NCBI GenBank assembly: GCA_000320545.1
Contig: ADNK01000489.1
Coordinates: 105,001 to 169,000, forward strand
Length of the DNA: 64,000 nucleotides
From: Bigelowiella natans CCMP2755
Lineage: Eukaryota; Cercozoa; Chlorarachniophyceae
Direction: 5' to 3'
Both the position numbers and the translations under genes were made by a program. Below are positions 11,349 through 23,647 of the stretch, piece by piece; the first letter of the stretch is position 1; the number at the start of each line of letters is the position of its first letter. The notes beneath the pieces were generated by a model. That model was not told where the DNA came from and did no database searches. It was given only the letters and a program-made list of their open reading frames with translations.

Positions 11349-14207
11349 TTTGTGTGTGTGTATGTGAAATAGCAGCTAGTAGAAGGAAGCTAGGTGACTA
11401 GGAGGCGGAGGATATAGTACGGGACAAGTCCACACTCAAACCCACACTCATGCTCACACGCGTATCATTATTAAACTGTGCGTGGCATGTTTGTGAATAT
11501 ATCTTAAGGATTATCCCAAAGCCTTCGTTGTGCTGAAGAAGCGGCTCAAACCGATGGAGGCAGTGTCGAGTCGGAACCCGCCTGAGGAATTCCAAGATCT
11601 GTGCTACCTTCTAACGTGTTCGCAGGTTTGTGAGGCGCCCACCTTCAAGCACTGGATCTCGGTACGACGACAAGAAGAGTATTGATGATAACAGTGATCG
11701 TTGGGCGATGACGGTGGGGAGGAGGAGGAGGAGGAGGAGGAGGAGGAGAAGGAGTATGATGGGGGTATGATGCATGTATGTAATCATAGTTGGTGATAAT
11801 GATGATGATGCAGAAAATGCCAATCCATCCAAACCTGAAGAACTCGTCGATAATGGTCTTGCCACCCCCTAGATCTCAGACGCGCGCGAGCGCCTGGTTG
11901 CACGGGTCCAGAGGTTGTTCGTAAGCTGCACAATGAGGAATCAAGCAGCAGGGAACAATAACAGCAGCAATGACTTCTTCTTCAATGGAGGTGGATCGGC
12001 TGCTGCTGGTGGAACTACATCAGCAGGAGGAGGAGGAGGAGGAGGAGGCGCTCTTGACCTTGTAGGATTGCGACGATCGTCCTCTAGCTCTTCAATGGCA
12101 TCTGCCACCCATGCTGGCAGCAATGGTGGGCACGCTGCAGCAGGTGGCGATGGAGGTGTTAGTTCCACTGTTGCTGCTGCATTGGCTGCGAAGCGAAATT
12201 GGCAAATGACAGAGGACAAGATGCCTCGAGGGCGCCTGGTGACCCTCCTCCGTCAGGCTGTTGCGTACCAGATCGAGACATCGAGACGTCGCTTTCGGCA
12301 AGGCATGAAGGCCTCGAGCAACAGCTTACTTAAGGACTTTTCTTGCTACAAGGTCCCGAGCAGGCCTCACCGGATATATCACAACTACTACTACTACCAT
12401 CTTCAGGTAGTAGCAGCAGCGCAACTTGATGACACATGCATGCATATACACGTACGAATACATAAACACACTCTCTAGTGCTGCCATTACATCAATGTCG
12501 TTATCGGTGCACTAGTCACCTCAACTCACCTCTTCTCCTTGCTTTTCATTTCCCTTTCACTTCCTCCTCTTCCCCCTCCTCCTGCATCCCCACCAGGATC
12601 CTGCTTCTCTGCCGTCAACCTCCTCCTCCTCCTCCTCCTCGGCAACACAACCGTCGTCATCGTCGCCGTCGTCGTCTTCACCGCCATCGTCCACTCTCCC
12701 TCGATCAGGCTCGCGTCGGCATCGTCCCCTTGCTGATGGTTCTTCATCTTCCTCTTCAAGCTGTTTGCGTCGTCCTTCCTCCGGTGCTGCTGCTGCTGCC
12801 GCTGCTGTTAAGGCCGTGGCCTTCTTAGGCGACGAAGGTGTGCGGTTAGCGTCCGGTTCATCTGACCGGTGTATCCGTATATGGGACACAAAGACGGGGG
12901 ACTGCTGCCACACTCTTACCGCACATGCAGCCAAAGTGTGGGCCATTGCAAGCGATGGCACGGGCGATTTCCTCGTATCAGGCGATGCGAGTGGCGTTGT
13001 CCGCGTGTGGGGAGGCCGCCTCAAAAGCAGTAGCAGCAGCACACCACGAGAATCATTATCATCAATGCAAACACCGACAAGGATGAAGACTTCTTCTTCT
13101 ACTAAGACAAAGGGAGCGACGGTAGCAGCTACAGCAGCAGCAGCAGCAGCGGAAAGTGGGATCGTATCCTTGAGACATTCGTTTCATGACCGAGCAGTCT
13201 ATTCACTCGCCATTCCAGGGCAAGGGAGAAAGCAGTTGAGTTCAATAGATAAGAGGAGGAGGAGGAGGAGGAGGAGGAGGAGAGGGATAGGGTTGGAGTA
13301 GCAAGTCAGCAGAAGGAGGCGATTGTCCCACATGCTATCACCGCCTCAATCAACACCCACCTTAGTATTGTAGATAGAAATGCAGCCCTGCGGTCTTTTC
13401 ATCCCCCTACCTTTCGAGTGGAGAAGACGGAAGGGGGGGGGGCAGGGGGGATGCCTGTAGTCATTGAGGCCACGAGTCTTTCAAATTAATACGCCTTCGT
13501 TGCTGTTGCTATCAGTCGTTGCCGCCACCGTCATCGTCTATGCACATGATTATCGCATTTCTTCTTGTCGGAGTGAGTAACAGATAGTAATACATGCGGA
13601 TTTGTTTATCAGGTGCTACGTTTCTGGCGGTTACGACAAGTATTTGCGGCTGGTCGATGTGCGTAGCTCCAAGGTCATCAGCAGCCTCAAAGGCCACAAA
13701 GGCCTCATCTCCTCGGTCACCTTCGATCAAACGGGTAACCTCATCGTATCAGGCTCCGCTGACTGCTCTGTGCGCCTTTGGGACGCGCTTAGTGGTACGT
13801 GTACGCGGACGATCGGTTCGAATCTCGGAGAAATCTCGAGTGTGTCCATCAGTGGAAACAACGTTTACGTGCTCTCCTCCTCGAAGGACAACTCTTTGCG
13901 ATTGTGGGACGTGCGGCGCACGGGATGCTGCGTGCGCAGATATACCGGGTCTCAGAATACGTGGAAGAATTTTATCAAATCATGCTTTGGCCCTGGGGAC
14001 GATGTCATCGTGAGCGGCTCCGAGGACGGCTGCGTGTACATGTGGGATAGGGAATCAGGCCAGCTCATTCAACGTCTTAATGCGGTTCATGACGATATCG
14101 TATACGATGTTAAGTGGAACAATGCCGCAGGGCTGCTGGCGACATGCTCACATGATGGCACGGTCAGGACATTTGAAGACGACGACGGCTCCCTGACACA
14201 GCAGTAA
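10478..14207 (+). CDS. LisH-CTLH-WD40 protein, WDR47/SMU1-like
   Basis: Seven phased exons: 10478-10588, 10780-10924, 11134-11270, 11509-11661, 11873-12406, 12597-13219 and 13613-14207, giving about 765 aa from the ATG at 10478. Exon 2 encodes a LisH motif (EILVMIRQYLLDEGYRSTA), exon 3 a CTLH-like helix pair and exon 4 a continuation ending in a CYLLTCS stretch. Exon 5 carries Asn/Gly/Ala-rich filler, then RLVTLLRQAVAYQ. Exons 6-7 encode at least six WD repeats, with blades ending IRIWD, VRVWG, LRLVD, VRLWD, LRLWD and VYMWD. This architecture is typical of scaffold proteins such as WDR47 (microtubules) or SMU1 (splicing); which orthologue is unclear. Introns 1 and 6 appear to start with GC (10589, 13220). 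The exact start, and the ends of exons 5 and 6, are the weak points. Poly-Ser and poly-Ala insertions lie in the WD region. Confidence 0.8.
10930..11128. repeat. (TTG)n, (TTC)n and (TAC)n arrays inside an intron
   Basis: Three trinucleotide arrays (10943-10978, 11050-11095 and 11100-11128) fill intron 2 of the LisH/WD40 gene. The last runs to within a few bases of the acceptor at 11133. Confidence 0.9.
11315..11345. repeat. (TA)n microsatellite in intron
   Basis: TA array followed by GTGTGTGTG, in intron 3 of the LisH/WD40 gene, shortly after the donor at 11271. Confidence 0.9.
11717..11747. repeat. (GGA)n microsatellite in intron
   Basis: GGA array in intron 4 of the LisH/WD40 gene. Confidence 0.9.
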
Positions 14208-14541
14208 CGGCAAGCAACATCAGAAATGCTGCTGACGATGTTACAGTTAGAGATGAAAGGATTGCATGCTGACGAGTGTTGCTGATTTATGTACTATTTT
14301 GTGTCCGGGCACTGTCGCTCTGTCGCTCTAATGTGTTCGCTAGTTTTTGTTGGCATTTCGTCCAAGATCTTGCTGAAAGGAACGTGATCTGCACATGTCG
14401 TTGTCGTGCATGCACTTAGCTTGCTCTCATCGCTTGTGATCACAATTTTTCGATACGCTAGGATGCAAGTCATGTCATGTATGTGAGCGGCGGAGCAGCT
14501 AGCGCGACAGACTAGCAGATTCAGTCCTGCCAGCTATCAAG
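14208..14541. other. Convergent 3' spacer
   Basis: Spacer between the + strand LisH/WD40 gene and the minus strand small acidic frame. I see no gene. The words CATG and CTAG recur near 14400-14520, as in the islands but over a shorter length. Confidence 0.5.
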
Positions 14542-14853
14542 CTATGCACTGGCATAATTTCTTTTCTGTCCCTTTCGCTTTCCTATCTCTACATTCATTG
14601 CCGATTTCTTGGCTTTAATTACAAAAAGACCTTCTTCCCCCTCTTCTTCATCGGAGTTGCGAGGAAAGTGCCTTCTCCTTCTTTCATCGTCATCGTCATT
14701 ATCTTCATCGTCACTATTACCGACTACAGAAAATAGGGTTCTTTTTGTGTCGTCATGGTACTCTTGGTTGTGGTCGAAATTTTCCTTCACCATTTCTGGC
14801 ATGATTGATGCAATGCGCATCGGAAACCGATTGTAGTGCACCTGCTCATTCAT
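14542..14853 (-). CDS. Small acidic hypothetical protein
   Basis: A single open frame of about 103 aa from an ATG at 14853. The N-terminal half is non-repetitive (MNEQVHYNRFPMRIASIMPE). The middle is an Asp/Glu run mixed with Arg, and the C-terminus is basic (GKRKGQKRNYASA). It lies 330 bp downstream of DRC1 on the same strand. I recognise no family. The mixed composition of the first 45 residues argues for coding, but it could also be a last exon or chance. Confidence 0.4.
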   Translation of the reverse strand: MNEQVHYNRFPMRIASIMPEMVKENFDHNQEYHDDTKRTLFSVVGNSDDEDNDDDDERRRRHFPRNSDEEEGEEGLFVIKAKKSAMNVEIGKRKGQKRNYASA

Positions 14854-15182
14854 TTGAGCTCGGGCGGTTCCAAATGAATCTATCACGCTTTACGATGATG
14901 GCGGCAGTACGTAGAAGCTCGAGGCATTGATACATCGCATTTGAGCTCATTTTTGCTTTGCGGCCACATGAAAAGTCTAAGTGTGTACGTGCAGTGCACA
15001 CATGTGTTGTTTGTAAGTGTGCGTGCTAAATTTAGACGCCTGCTGCTTTGCGTAGCTTATTACCAAATGTGTCATTATGCGTATGCGTTGGATTACAACT
15101 TCAATGGCGAGATTTTTGGTTCACAATGCTGTTTACTATTGCATAACGCAAGAAAGGTCAAATAAAAGATTCCGTTCACAAG

Positions 15183-17096
15183 TTAATTTTGCATTCCAGT
15201 GATAAAATGTGTAGGAGGTAGCTGGAAATCATCGTTGTTTTTAGATTCTAAGTACTGCTGAAGAAGCATCTTGAGCTCTCCATTTGTTTTGAGGAGCTCG
15301 TTAGTTTCGTTAATGTCATCCTGTCTATTTTTCAGAAGTTTATTGTAGCGGAATAGCCCCTTCTCAAGTGCAGCCCAAGTTCTCTCGCTTCGCTGTGGCA
15401 AGCAGTTTTTGAGATTGTCCCAAAATTGAATGTCTTTTTTGTCGCGGATAGTCTTTAATGTACGCTCCCTCCCCACACCAATTTTGGAATTATCAAATAT
15501 GAAGGATCGCACTAGGCTTACAACCTCGCCTGAATCAACCTTCACTGCAGTTTCCTTGTGAGATTCAAAGAAAAGGCCGCACAGTCTTTCTAAATCGCCG
15601 CGATCTCGGAGACCAATGCTTGATAGGATAGCGTTTGCCTTGAGCAACTGTGTTTCTGCCAGGGAAGCGGTTTTACACGCTTCTAATGTGTTGCTGTCTA
15701 TGAGGAATTGACACTCTTTCGCCAGAAGAGTCATGACTGTTCGAATGTGCTCATTTGTATATTTATATACGGGCTTTGCACCGACAGTCTTTTTCTCATC
15801 CGCTTTCTGTTTCGTATTCTTTTCACTAATTTCAGAATGCTTCTTTACTTTCTCATAGGTTTCTGGCAACTTCCATGGCTTTCCAAGAATTTGGTCGTGG
15901 ATTATTCGGTCAGCTGTCATCACTTTATCTGCTAGCTTGAGGACACTTTTCTTGTTCATTTCGAACACATCTTGATAACGCTTTTCATCAAGATATTCAA
16001 AGTGTCTATACTTCTTTTGAAGATCTTTGAATTTCTCTGTTATTCTCCTGTAATCCGCTGTAAGCTTGGCATTTTCTCCTTTAAATTTCTCGTCCTCCTC
16101 TCGATACTTCGCAGTATATTTGCTTAGCTGATCTTGCAATTTATGAATTTTCTTGCGGAATTGATCTACAGTTTGTCGGTTCTCCGCGTCTCTTTCCTTA
16201 AGAATATGCAGATTGTATTCGAGTTTCTGGATATTGAGCTGATAGGTTGCTCGCATTTCTTCTAGCTGCTGTTGAAGCATCTGAATGTTCGCTTCAAGAG
16301 TAACCTTAAGGTTGTTATACTCCTCCTTAGATTTTAAGCGAAGAGTTCGTATCTCGTCATAATACTGATCTTCTTTTCCTTCAGCATCCTTCAAAACCGC
16401 ATTTTCTCGCTTCATGCGGAGATCGAAGAGTTCATTAAGTTCAGCCTGATTGTCCTTAAGAAGCTTTGTACGTTCCTCACTGAAGGATTCTTCGATTTTT
16501 TTCAGTTCCTTTTCATATTCGAGATAGAGGCCACGGAATTCAGATTTCATAGATGTGAGGGTCGCTCCCACATCTTCTACATTTGATTGCAAGCGCTTGG
16601 TGTACTCTTCATCCCTCTTGACCAACATGTTCTCAAGTTCCCTTATAAGAGCAATTTTGGCCTGATCCAACACAGAACATTCCTTCTCTTTTTCTTTCAA
16701 TGCTTCTTCTAATTCCATAGGTGTCTTGATGTTGCTTAACACAGCCCATCCCTCCTCGAGGTTGGCGTTCTTAATATCACTTTGGTTTAGAGCCTCATCT
16801 ATTTTCTCACGAGTTGCAGTGATAGCACCTATTTCTGCTCGTCGCCTTTTCATTTCTGTATATTCTGCATCAGTTTTGATGTTGGTGACAGCATCCACCG
16901 CCTGGTCGAATGCTTGATCCACAACATTACGACTAATTTTGATCTGCTGTTTGGAGCTCCTGAGTTCGTTGATGTCGTTCGATGCTGAAGACTCACCCTG
17001 GCCCTTGGCCTTTGCATGCTTCTTCTTTTTTATTGCCTCAATTCTAGCCCGCCGCCGCGCAATTCGGGCTTCCCGATCCCGATCTTCGCCTTCCAT
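15183..17096 (-). CDS. DRC1: DRC1, dynein regulatory complex subunit 1
   Basis: One uninterrupted 637-aa frame. The N-terminus is basic (ARIARRRARIEAIKKKK) as in DRC1 proteins. Long heptad-type coiled coil runs from about 90 to 420, with family-like segments around LNQSDIKNANLEEGWAVLSN and REKIDEAL. A shorter helical C-terminal region ends near PPTHFITGMQN. DRC1 (CCDC164; PF3 in Chlamydomonas) is a core rod subunit of the nexin-dynein regulatory complex, which links outer doublets and tunes dynein in motile axonemes. It is somewhat shorter than the human protein (740 aa). It lies downstream of SPATA17 on the same strand. It has no intron, which is unusual in this window. Confidence 0.93.
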   Translation of the reverse strand: MEGEDRDREARIARRRARIEAIKKKKHAKAKGQGESSASNDINELRSSKQQIKISRNVVDQAFDQAVDAVTNIKTDAEYTEMKRRRAEIGAITATREKIDEALNQSDIKNANLEEGWAVLSNIKTPMELEEALKEKEKECSVLDQAKIALIRELENMLVKRDEEYTKRLQSNVEDVGATLTSMKSEFRGLYLEYEKELKKIEESFSEERTKLLKDNQAELNELFDLRMKRENAVLKDAEGKEDQYYDEIRTLRLKSKEEYNNLKVTLEANIQMLQQQLEEMRATYQLNIQKLEYNLHILKERDAENRQTVDQFRKKIHKLQDQLSKYTAKYREEDEKFKGENAKLTADYRRITEKFKDLQKKYRHFEYLDEKRYQDVFEMNKKSVLKLADKVMTADRIIHDQILGKPWKLPETYEKVKKHSEISEKNTKQKADEKKTVGAKPVYKYTNEHIRTVMTLLAKECQFLIDSNTLEACKTASLAETQLLKANAILSSIGLRDRGDLERLCGLFFESHKETAVKVDSGEVVSLVRSFIFDNSKIGVGRERTLKTIRDKKDIQFWDNLKNCLPQRSERTWAALEKGLFRYNKLLKNRQDDINETNELLKTNGELKMLLQQYLESKNNDDFQLPPTHFITGMQN

Positions 17097-18180
17097 CAGT
17101 GCTGGATGGGTAAGGATTCAGGGGGAGGGGACTTGGCTTATTGGCTACTTGGCTACGGCTAGACTTGTCGTAATTAATAAAAACCCAGGAGATTTTACAT
17201 TGTCACAGATCCAAATTCATTGTCGCATGTGAAGACTGTCCTGTGATTATCCATATCAGTTTCAGTTTCTCAAGCTGCCGTTTCGCTCAATCAGCTCCAG
17301 TCTTGTTCTCCTTCTTCTGCAAGTCCCTTTCATCAGATAGTTCCTGGTTGATTTTGTGATCTTCTCTGATGCGCCACATCTGATCGAAAATTGTGTCCTG
17401 ACAAGTCAGTCGCAGGGACAAAACACACACCAGTTTGCATGAACCCCGCTAGTTTGCTGGTAAGTCCTCTCTGAAGCCAGTTCGAGGCACTGCATTTCGT
17501 GCATTGCAAGTGTCTCATCACACTTTGGATGTGTGGTTTTTCATCATTGTTCTCATTGTTCTCATTGTGCCAACTCCATGGGGCAACAACGTGCTCCCAT
17601 TTAAACAATTCACCTTCTTCTTCTTCTTTCAAAGGTCTTTCATGTTTGACGTTTTGGAAGCTAGTGCAGTTCATCGTCATTGTTCATTGTTCATTCTTCA
17701 CGTTTCCTTCTTCTTCTTCTTCTTCTTCTTCTTCTTCTTCTTTTGTGAGTGCTGCTGATACCCACGAAATTCTGAGCGTTGTGCAAACAGAATCATTGGA
17801 ACAGTCTCAAAAAAATGCACAGTCACAACTGAATCCCTCAATCAAACAACAACGTGTGATGGAAAAAAAGTTGCGATGGAGACTCAGAGGCATCTGCAAT
17901 TGGCCATCTGCCACCCATGCCTGCGGTGCCTGCAGGTGCAGTTTGGATGACAGGTGCAGCGATGCGCTGCCAGTTGATTGGATGATTCAGCGTGTCTCGT
18001 GTGTGGTCCCTTGAACCGCTCCAATGAAAGCACTTCTTTCTTTCTTTTTGGTCGCGGTGCTGAACAGCCTATGTAAGCCCCGTTGATGGATGCGATTGCA
18101 CCTGCAACGAGGCACGAAAAAAAACAGCAGTGCGCGAGATAGTCGCGTGCAAGAAGTTTCATGATGATGGGAACTGCCAC
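17097..18180. other. Intergenic, no gene seen
   Basis: Spacer upstream of DRC1, probably holding its promoter. A TTC array lies at 17709-17742. Open frames spanning it are low complexity (poly-Ser or poly-Phe) and not credible. Confidence 0.5.
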
Positions 18181-18800
18181 GTTCCCTTGCTGTGATGGAT
18201 CGCTGCTCGACGATGCGACGATGTGTGCATCGTCGGCCGTCGTTCATTTCCAAGTTTAGGTGATGTCGAAACACGCTTGCTAGCTTGCTGCAGACAAGAC
18301 TGTCGTTTGTGGTGTGTGTGCGCAGTCACTAGGTCATGCCAAGTAGGATCGGATGCGACTGCAATTTGCTCGCATGCAACGCTAGAACGCCACGTAGCGT
18401 GGAATTCTCTCTGTGTGCCAATCTAGCAATGCACACACGCGCATGGCCACGTTGTAACGTCTTGTGCTCCATCCAACGGTCTGCACGCATGCTTGCGATG
18501 CAGCCGATGCAATGCATCGCATGTCCAATCTCATCTAGCTAACAATGCTGTTTCCTAGTGGCATGATGCATGCTCAGCATGTAGCAGCTGCTACATCGCA
18601 TGGACAGTAATGATGGCAGCAGCAGCAATGTTAGACATGATGCGCATCAAGCGTCTGCAGTGGGATGCTAGCTAGCCCCTTCGCACAGTCCTGCGCGGAA
18701 CATGTGCGACCTCTTTCACAGATGTTCCACGTAATTGACCAAAATGAAGTGCTTGTGCATTTGACGGTAATGTAACTTTTAGTAATTTGGTAACTAATTG
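18180..18800. repeat. Palindromic-word island 2
   Basis: Dense in TGCA, GCATGC, CATG, CTAG and GCTAGC. It holds a perfect 18-bp palindrome ATGTAGCAGCTGCTACAT at 18579-18596 and gatgcatgctcagcatg just before it. It lies between DRC1 and SPATA17. No coding signal. Confidence 0.5.
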
Positions 18801-18872
18801 GACGGCGCTTTCCTACGTTCCAACAACGCTGTCATGACACACACTCATAGGCCGACGACCATCTTCCAGATC

Positions 18873-20604
18873 CTAATGACCACGAATTCTAGCAGCTTTA
18901 TCTCTGAGTTTCTTTCTTCGCACTTCACGTATGTGAACGGGAGAGGGTTGTGATGCATACGTAAATTGTGAGGAACCATCATCCTTTGGGCTACCAGGTA
19001 CTGAATTCAACCGTGATACGATTCTGGAGGTCTGACGGGAAGTAGCAGAGGAGTCCGGCCCCATAGGGTCTGGATTCTCTCCGAACTCAAATCGTCGAGA
19101 ACGAGAGCCAAATGGGTAGAAGTTCGGCTTGGTTTTGCCTTTGATTCTCTGCTTCGCATATTTCTTTCTAATCGACTGCTGGATGTTAGAGACTTGGTAC
19201 TGCCGAGACTGGCTGAAGTTGTGCTTTATGTGCTGCTCTATTGGAACGCCAAATGCTGTGGTCTGGAACCCACTGCAAAATATCAATTATGGGAAATAAT
19301 AATGACAGGAGATTCAGAAGACAATCAATGTGATAGATCAGAAAATCACTCGGGAGAAACACGGAACTAAACTGGAACCCACATCATGGGTAGATAAAAG
19401 CTGCATTGTCGAAATTCAGAAAAGAAAAAAAAATAATGAGAGCTATGAGCTGCTCAAAAAGGAAGCAACTGATCAAAATATTAGAAGACAAACTTCCCTT
19501 GAATGTATCTAATTCTATTTATGATACGATTATCATATTCAGAACAATGTTGTGTTGTTAATTAGCTCGCCAGGATTTAATAAAAGAAATCACCTTGCAT
19601 TGAAGACACCCGGTTGGGTTTTAGTGCTGAGGAGATGGTGCATATTTGACGTTAGATTCGAGAATTTTATAGCCATGGCACGTTCTTGCTCCGCTTGTAG
19701 TTTTGCGTAGTTTTCTCTCTCCTTCTCATCTAGGGCTGCCATCATTTTTATACTCTGAAGAAGATAAAGATAGAGAGATAGAAATAAGTCCGTGAGATCT
19801 TCACATCTAAACTCATCGAATCAGTTAGAGGTTGAAACAAAAATATGGCTTGAGCTATGTCTATATAAAGGAACCTTCTCGTGGATTGTACGGATATATT
19901 CTCTTCTCTTGTAGAAGTCATGTTTTGTCTTCCTACTCGTATAACCCCTCCACCTGGGGATCAAAAGGGAACAAATTAGAGATTATGAAATTCCGGCTCG
20001 TTAAAATTGAAACTTACACTTTCTGGATCTTGGTAGCCAAATAGTTGTAGTATTCGGCGTTTTGCTGCTGGAAATGTTTCGCCTTTATGGCACTGACCCT
20101 ATTTAAAGCAATGCTTAAAGAAACCCAAAAAGATATGTTGCATCCAACTTCGAACCTTTTCCTATCTCGATGACCGCGCCATAACCTTTGCATTTCCGTT
20201 GCTCTTTTGCTGAGAAATATTTGCAAGTGGAGTACAATCATTAGGTCGATCATTAGTGATTGCCTGAAAATGGCTTGTTCTATGGCTCGCACTTACTTCA
20301 AAATTCTGATGTATCTCCTAGCCATCCATCCGCGGACAAACCTTTGTATCCTAACTACTGCCCTCAGCTCATTTGAGCGATTTTTCTCTGTTTCTCTAAA
20401 GAGAGGGATGGGGAGATAGGAAAAATAAATTCCAGTCGAGACAAATATAGTATCCGATAACAATTGGGAATCTAGAACAAAAGTCTACGAAACACTGAAA
20501 GTTTACAGAGAAACACACTAATTTTATCACCTAAGAGCATCAAACAGATCCGCCATCATCTGCATGGGCTCCGACTCTTTGATTCGAAGGTAGGCTAGCG
20601 CCAT
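18873..20604 (-). CDS. SPATA17: SPATA17, IQ-motif axonemal protein
   Basis: Seven exons, all in phase: 20531-20604, 20297-20395, 20156-20209, 20018-20098, 19875-19953, 19594-19754 and 18873-19272, giving 315 aa. Three IQ-type calmodulin-binding motifs are visible: VRIQRFVRGWMARRYIR (39-55), EMQRLWRGHRDRKR (63-76) and KIQKVWRGYTSRK (99-111). Residues 168-182 (HHLLSTKTQPGVFNA) match the diagnostic block of SPATA17, which in vertebrates reads much the same after the third IQ. SPATA17 is a ciliary/sperm-tail protein that binds calmodulin through its IQ motifs. The C-terminal 130 residues are basic and Ser/Pro-rich. It is co-oriented with DRC1, so two flagellar genes lie side by side. Introns are 46-321 bp, GT-AG. 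Confidence 0.9.
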
Positions 20605-21668
20605 TTGTTATTGTCCCTCCTCCTGAGTGGAGCGTAAGACGAAAGATTCGCTGGCACGACGTCTTGCTCTGGGTATTGGCAAATGTGCGTCTCTTCGAGA
20701 AAGTCCAGTAAAACCGGGACCTTCGTTAAGAAACGACAGTCACAGCTTACGCACGATCTCTCGAACTTCGTACGTAGGACACCCTAGCTCTGGCGAACTG
20801 GCCAACGACGGGGGGGGGAAACTCTGGCAGGTATCTGTCAGCCACAATGGATTACTGACGACAACATTGGCGATAGAAAAACGCATGGAATTTTATATTA
20901 GAGACAGATATATTTTGTTGTCGTAAGTGAATAACCCCATGTACTCGATCTCGATTTCGATCCAAGGAAGGATGAGATTCGGTCGAAGAAACTCCCGACC
21001 GAAACGGTAGGGGGAAACGCTCCAGCTTAGTATCGTTTTTTGATGTCGCACCTATAAAATCACCTAGATTTTATGCAACACACGGCGACGATAAAGCACG
21101 TCCGAGAAGGATAATGGCTTCCCGCCGGGCGATCCGTGCATAAAGAATAGACGCCGACTTGGACGGAGATGGCTTCTCACTCTTCCTATAGATCGAGTAA
21201 TGTTGAGGCGAAGAAGCGACAAGGGTAATAATCAGTGGAGGGGGTTTCTCTCCTCAGCCAGCCTGCCTCTAATTGTTTGCGTAGCATTGCAACTTCCGAA
21301 CCACCGGATGACACTACGTTGCAGCGATCATTCATTATCGGTGTAGTAAGTAGGTTCTCAAGTTTTTATTTAAAATAAGAGGAAGACTTTGTAATGGTGT
21401 CTTCATTCCGGTTGGTAATATGGCGTAGGCAGGCGCTGCACGATGAAGATATTTGTAAATATGTATTTGTATTTGTTTGAACTTTACGAATGAGAACGTA
21501 CCATCGTGCCGAGTAGGGAGTTTGTTAATGAGGGGAAACCAGCTTCGGCTCCGTTGCAAAATTTCAAGCCTTGCCATCCATTCGGTAAGTTAAATAAAAG
21601 TTATACGAAAATATCGTCACACACATCGGACGGGTGGGCTTTTATATCCATCCTAACTAGATGCAACA
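20605..21668. other. Divergent promoter region, no gene seen
   Basis: Sits between the minus-strand SPATA17 start and the + strand kinase-like gene. It is not microsatellite-rich. The + frame 20627-20926 is open for 99 codons but has no recognisable features and begins inside the presumed SPATA17 promoter. Confidence 0.45.
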
Positions 21669-21935
21669 ATGTTCATACACAGTGACGAATTATTGATATG
21701 TGTACACTCTTTAGGGCTAGCATCACAATCATCATCGTCCTCATTATCGTCCAATGTAGCAGCAGCTTCTACTGCTGCTACTGCTGCTGCTACTACCACT
21801 ACCACTGCCTCGAACTCATCCTCACCCTTGCTTACTTCATCGCCAATGTCATCGTTGGTGTCAAGTACAAAGCAAGATAGTGCTGCTGCCGCCGTGTTTC
21901 CACTCAAGGTTGTCAGCAGAAGCATTCATAATATG

Positions 21936-21987
<52 letters not shown>

Positions 21988-22113
21988 ACATATATGCTCC
22001 CATTGAACACTTCCATTTCCTCCATCAATGCAGGCTGTATCTTCTCATATTACTCATTTGAGTGGAGTTAGTCCAACAAAGGACGCTAGCATCTTTATGG
22101 CCGCTGCTCTAAC

Positions 22114-22148
<35 letters not shown>

Positions 22149-22494
22149 TGTTAAAGTTGCCCTGAACATGTGCTTTGTGCGCATTTGTAGCGCTGCTCCT
22201 CCTTGGTTTTATCTTCCATTGTAAGTTCAAGTATTTATACGTATCGTAGCAAATCGCTACAGAACTGTTATCCAAAGCCCGAGCCAATGGCATAGAGGGG
22301 GGAGAAGGCAGGTTGTTGCGTAGTCCTGGGTCTCTCACAATCACTAATAATCCATGTTGCTGCACTCTTCCTCTTGTTCTGGGCCTTTTCCTTTATCCTG
22401 CTTACTAAGTAGTATATATAATGCTCATCTTGACGAAAGTTGTCACAAGGCTTCCATATCTTTGCAGACTTTTCCATCCTCTTTCTCGTTCTCC

Positions 22495-22575
<81 letters not shown>

Positions 22576-23610
22576 CAAATGCTTTGACTTCCTACCTACT
22601 CCCCTCTTCGTTCGTTATGGTGTTTGTTGTTCAGCGAGGAGGCAACAGCAGCCGACCCCGTCAGCAGCGACGGCAGCAGCAGCAGCAGCAAACAACGGGT
22701 GATAATCAACCCCAAAATGGTCTTTCAAACGCTCCAAGATGTCCCACGTAATAATACATAAAAGAGAAAGTGGTTGGTTGTTGGTAACGCTAGTCTGCGA
22801 CAACTACAACACAACAACAACAACAACAACGACGACGACGACGATGTGATCCTATCCATGCCATTGCTTCTACCACTGTCGCCATCCATGCACTTCACAG
22901 CAGATATAGCACAAGATCTGCCTAAACACACCTTTCGCCTTTACCCCTGCTACTGCTACTGCTACTACTACAGACCTGAAAGAGATGCTACTTCGTGGCA
23001 AAGCAGCAATGGCAGCTAAAGGGCAAGAGAGGCACAAGCGAAAACGGGCTATTCGTGCCAACAGCAACAGTAGTAATATACCGGGAATAACAGCAAAACC
23101 GGTTCGCTCAACAGCAGGCATGCTCCAGCAGCAAGCGTCACAATCATCCTCATCCTCTTCCTCCTCCTTCTCAGCGGAGGCAACAAGAGAAGGCGGGAAG
23201 AGACGAATTCATATCATTGAGGAGGGGAGAGTAGAAAACGAAAAGAATGGAGAGAATAAGAGAAGGAAAATGGAGGAAGATGATGATGATGAGGATGAGG
23301 ATGAGGAGGAGAGGGAGGAGGAAGAAGGAACACCGATTGGGAATGATGTGATGAGTATAAAAAGAAGAAGAAGAAGAATCAACAGCAGCAGTAGCAGCAG
23401 GGGGTCATCATCATTACGTCCCCTCCTCGGATTGCCTCCTCATGCTCCTTCATCAGCATCAACAGCTATATCCTCCTCCTCCTCCTCCTCCTCCTCCTTC
23501 TCCTCCTCCTCCTCACCATCACAATCACAACATATGATGAAATTTCCGTCCCCAATGGCTTTAATGGTCGACGGAAACTTGGGGGCAGGAAAAACTACCG
23601 CGGCGCACGT

Positions 23611-23647
<37 letters not shown>

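Noticed and set aside
16726-17232. Plus-strand open frames opposite DRC1
   Set aside because: They are antisense shadows of a clear coiled-coil gene.
20900-21330. Possible RNA gene ending in a T-run near 21035
   Set aside because: I could not fold a tRNA cloverleaf or find A/B-box spacing, so a Pol III gene is not supported.
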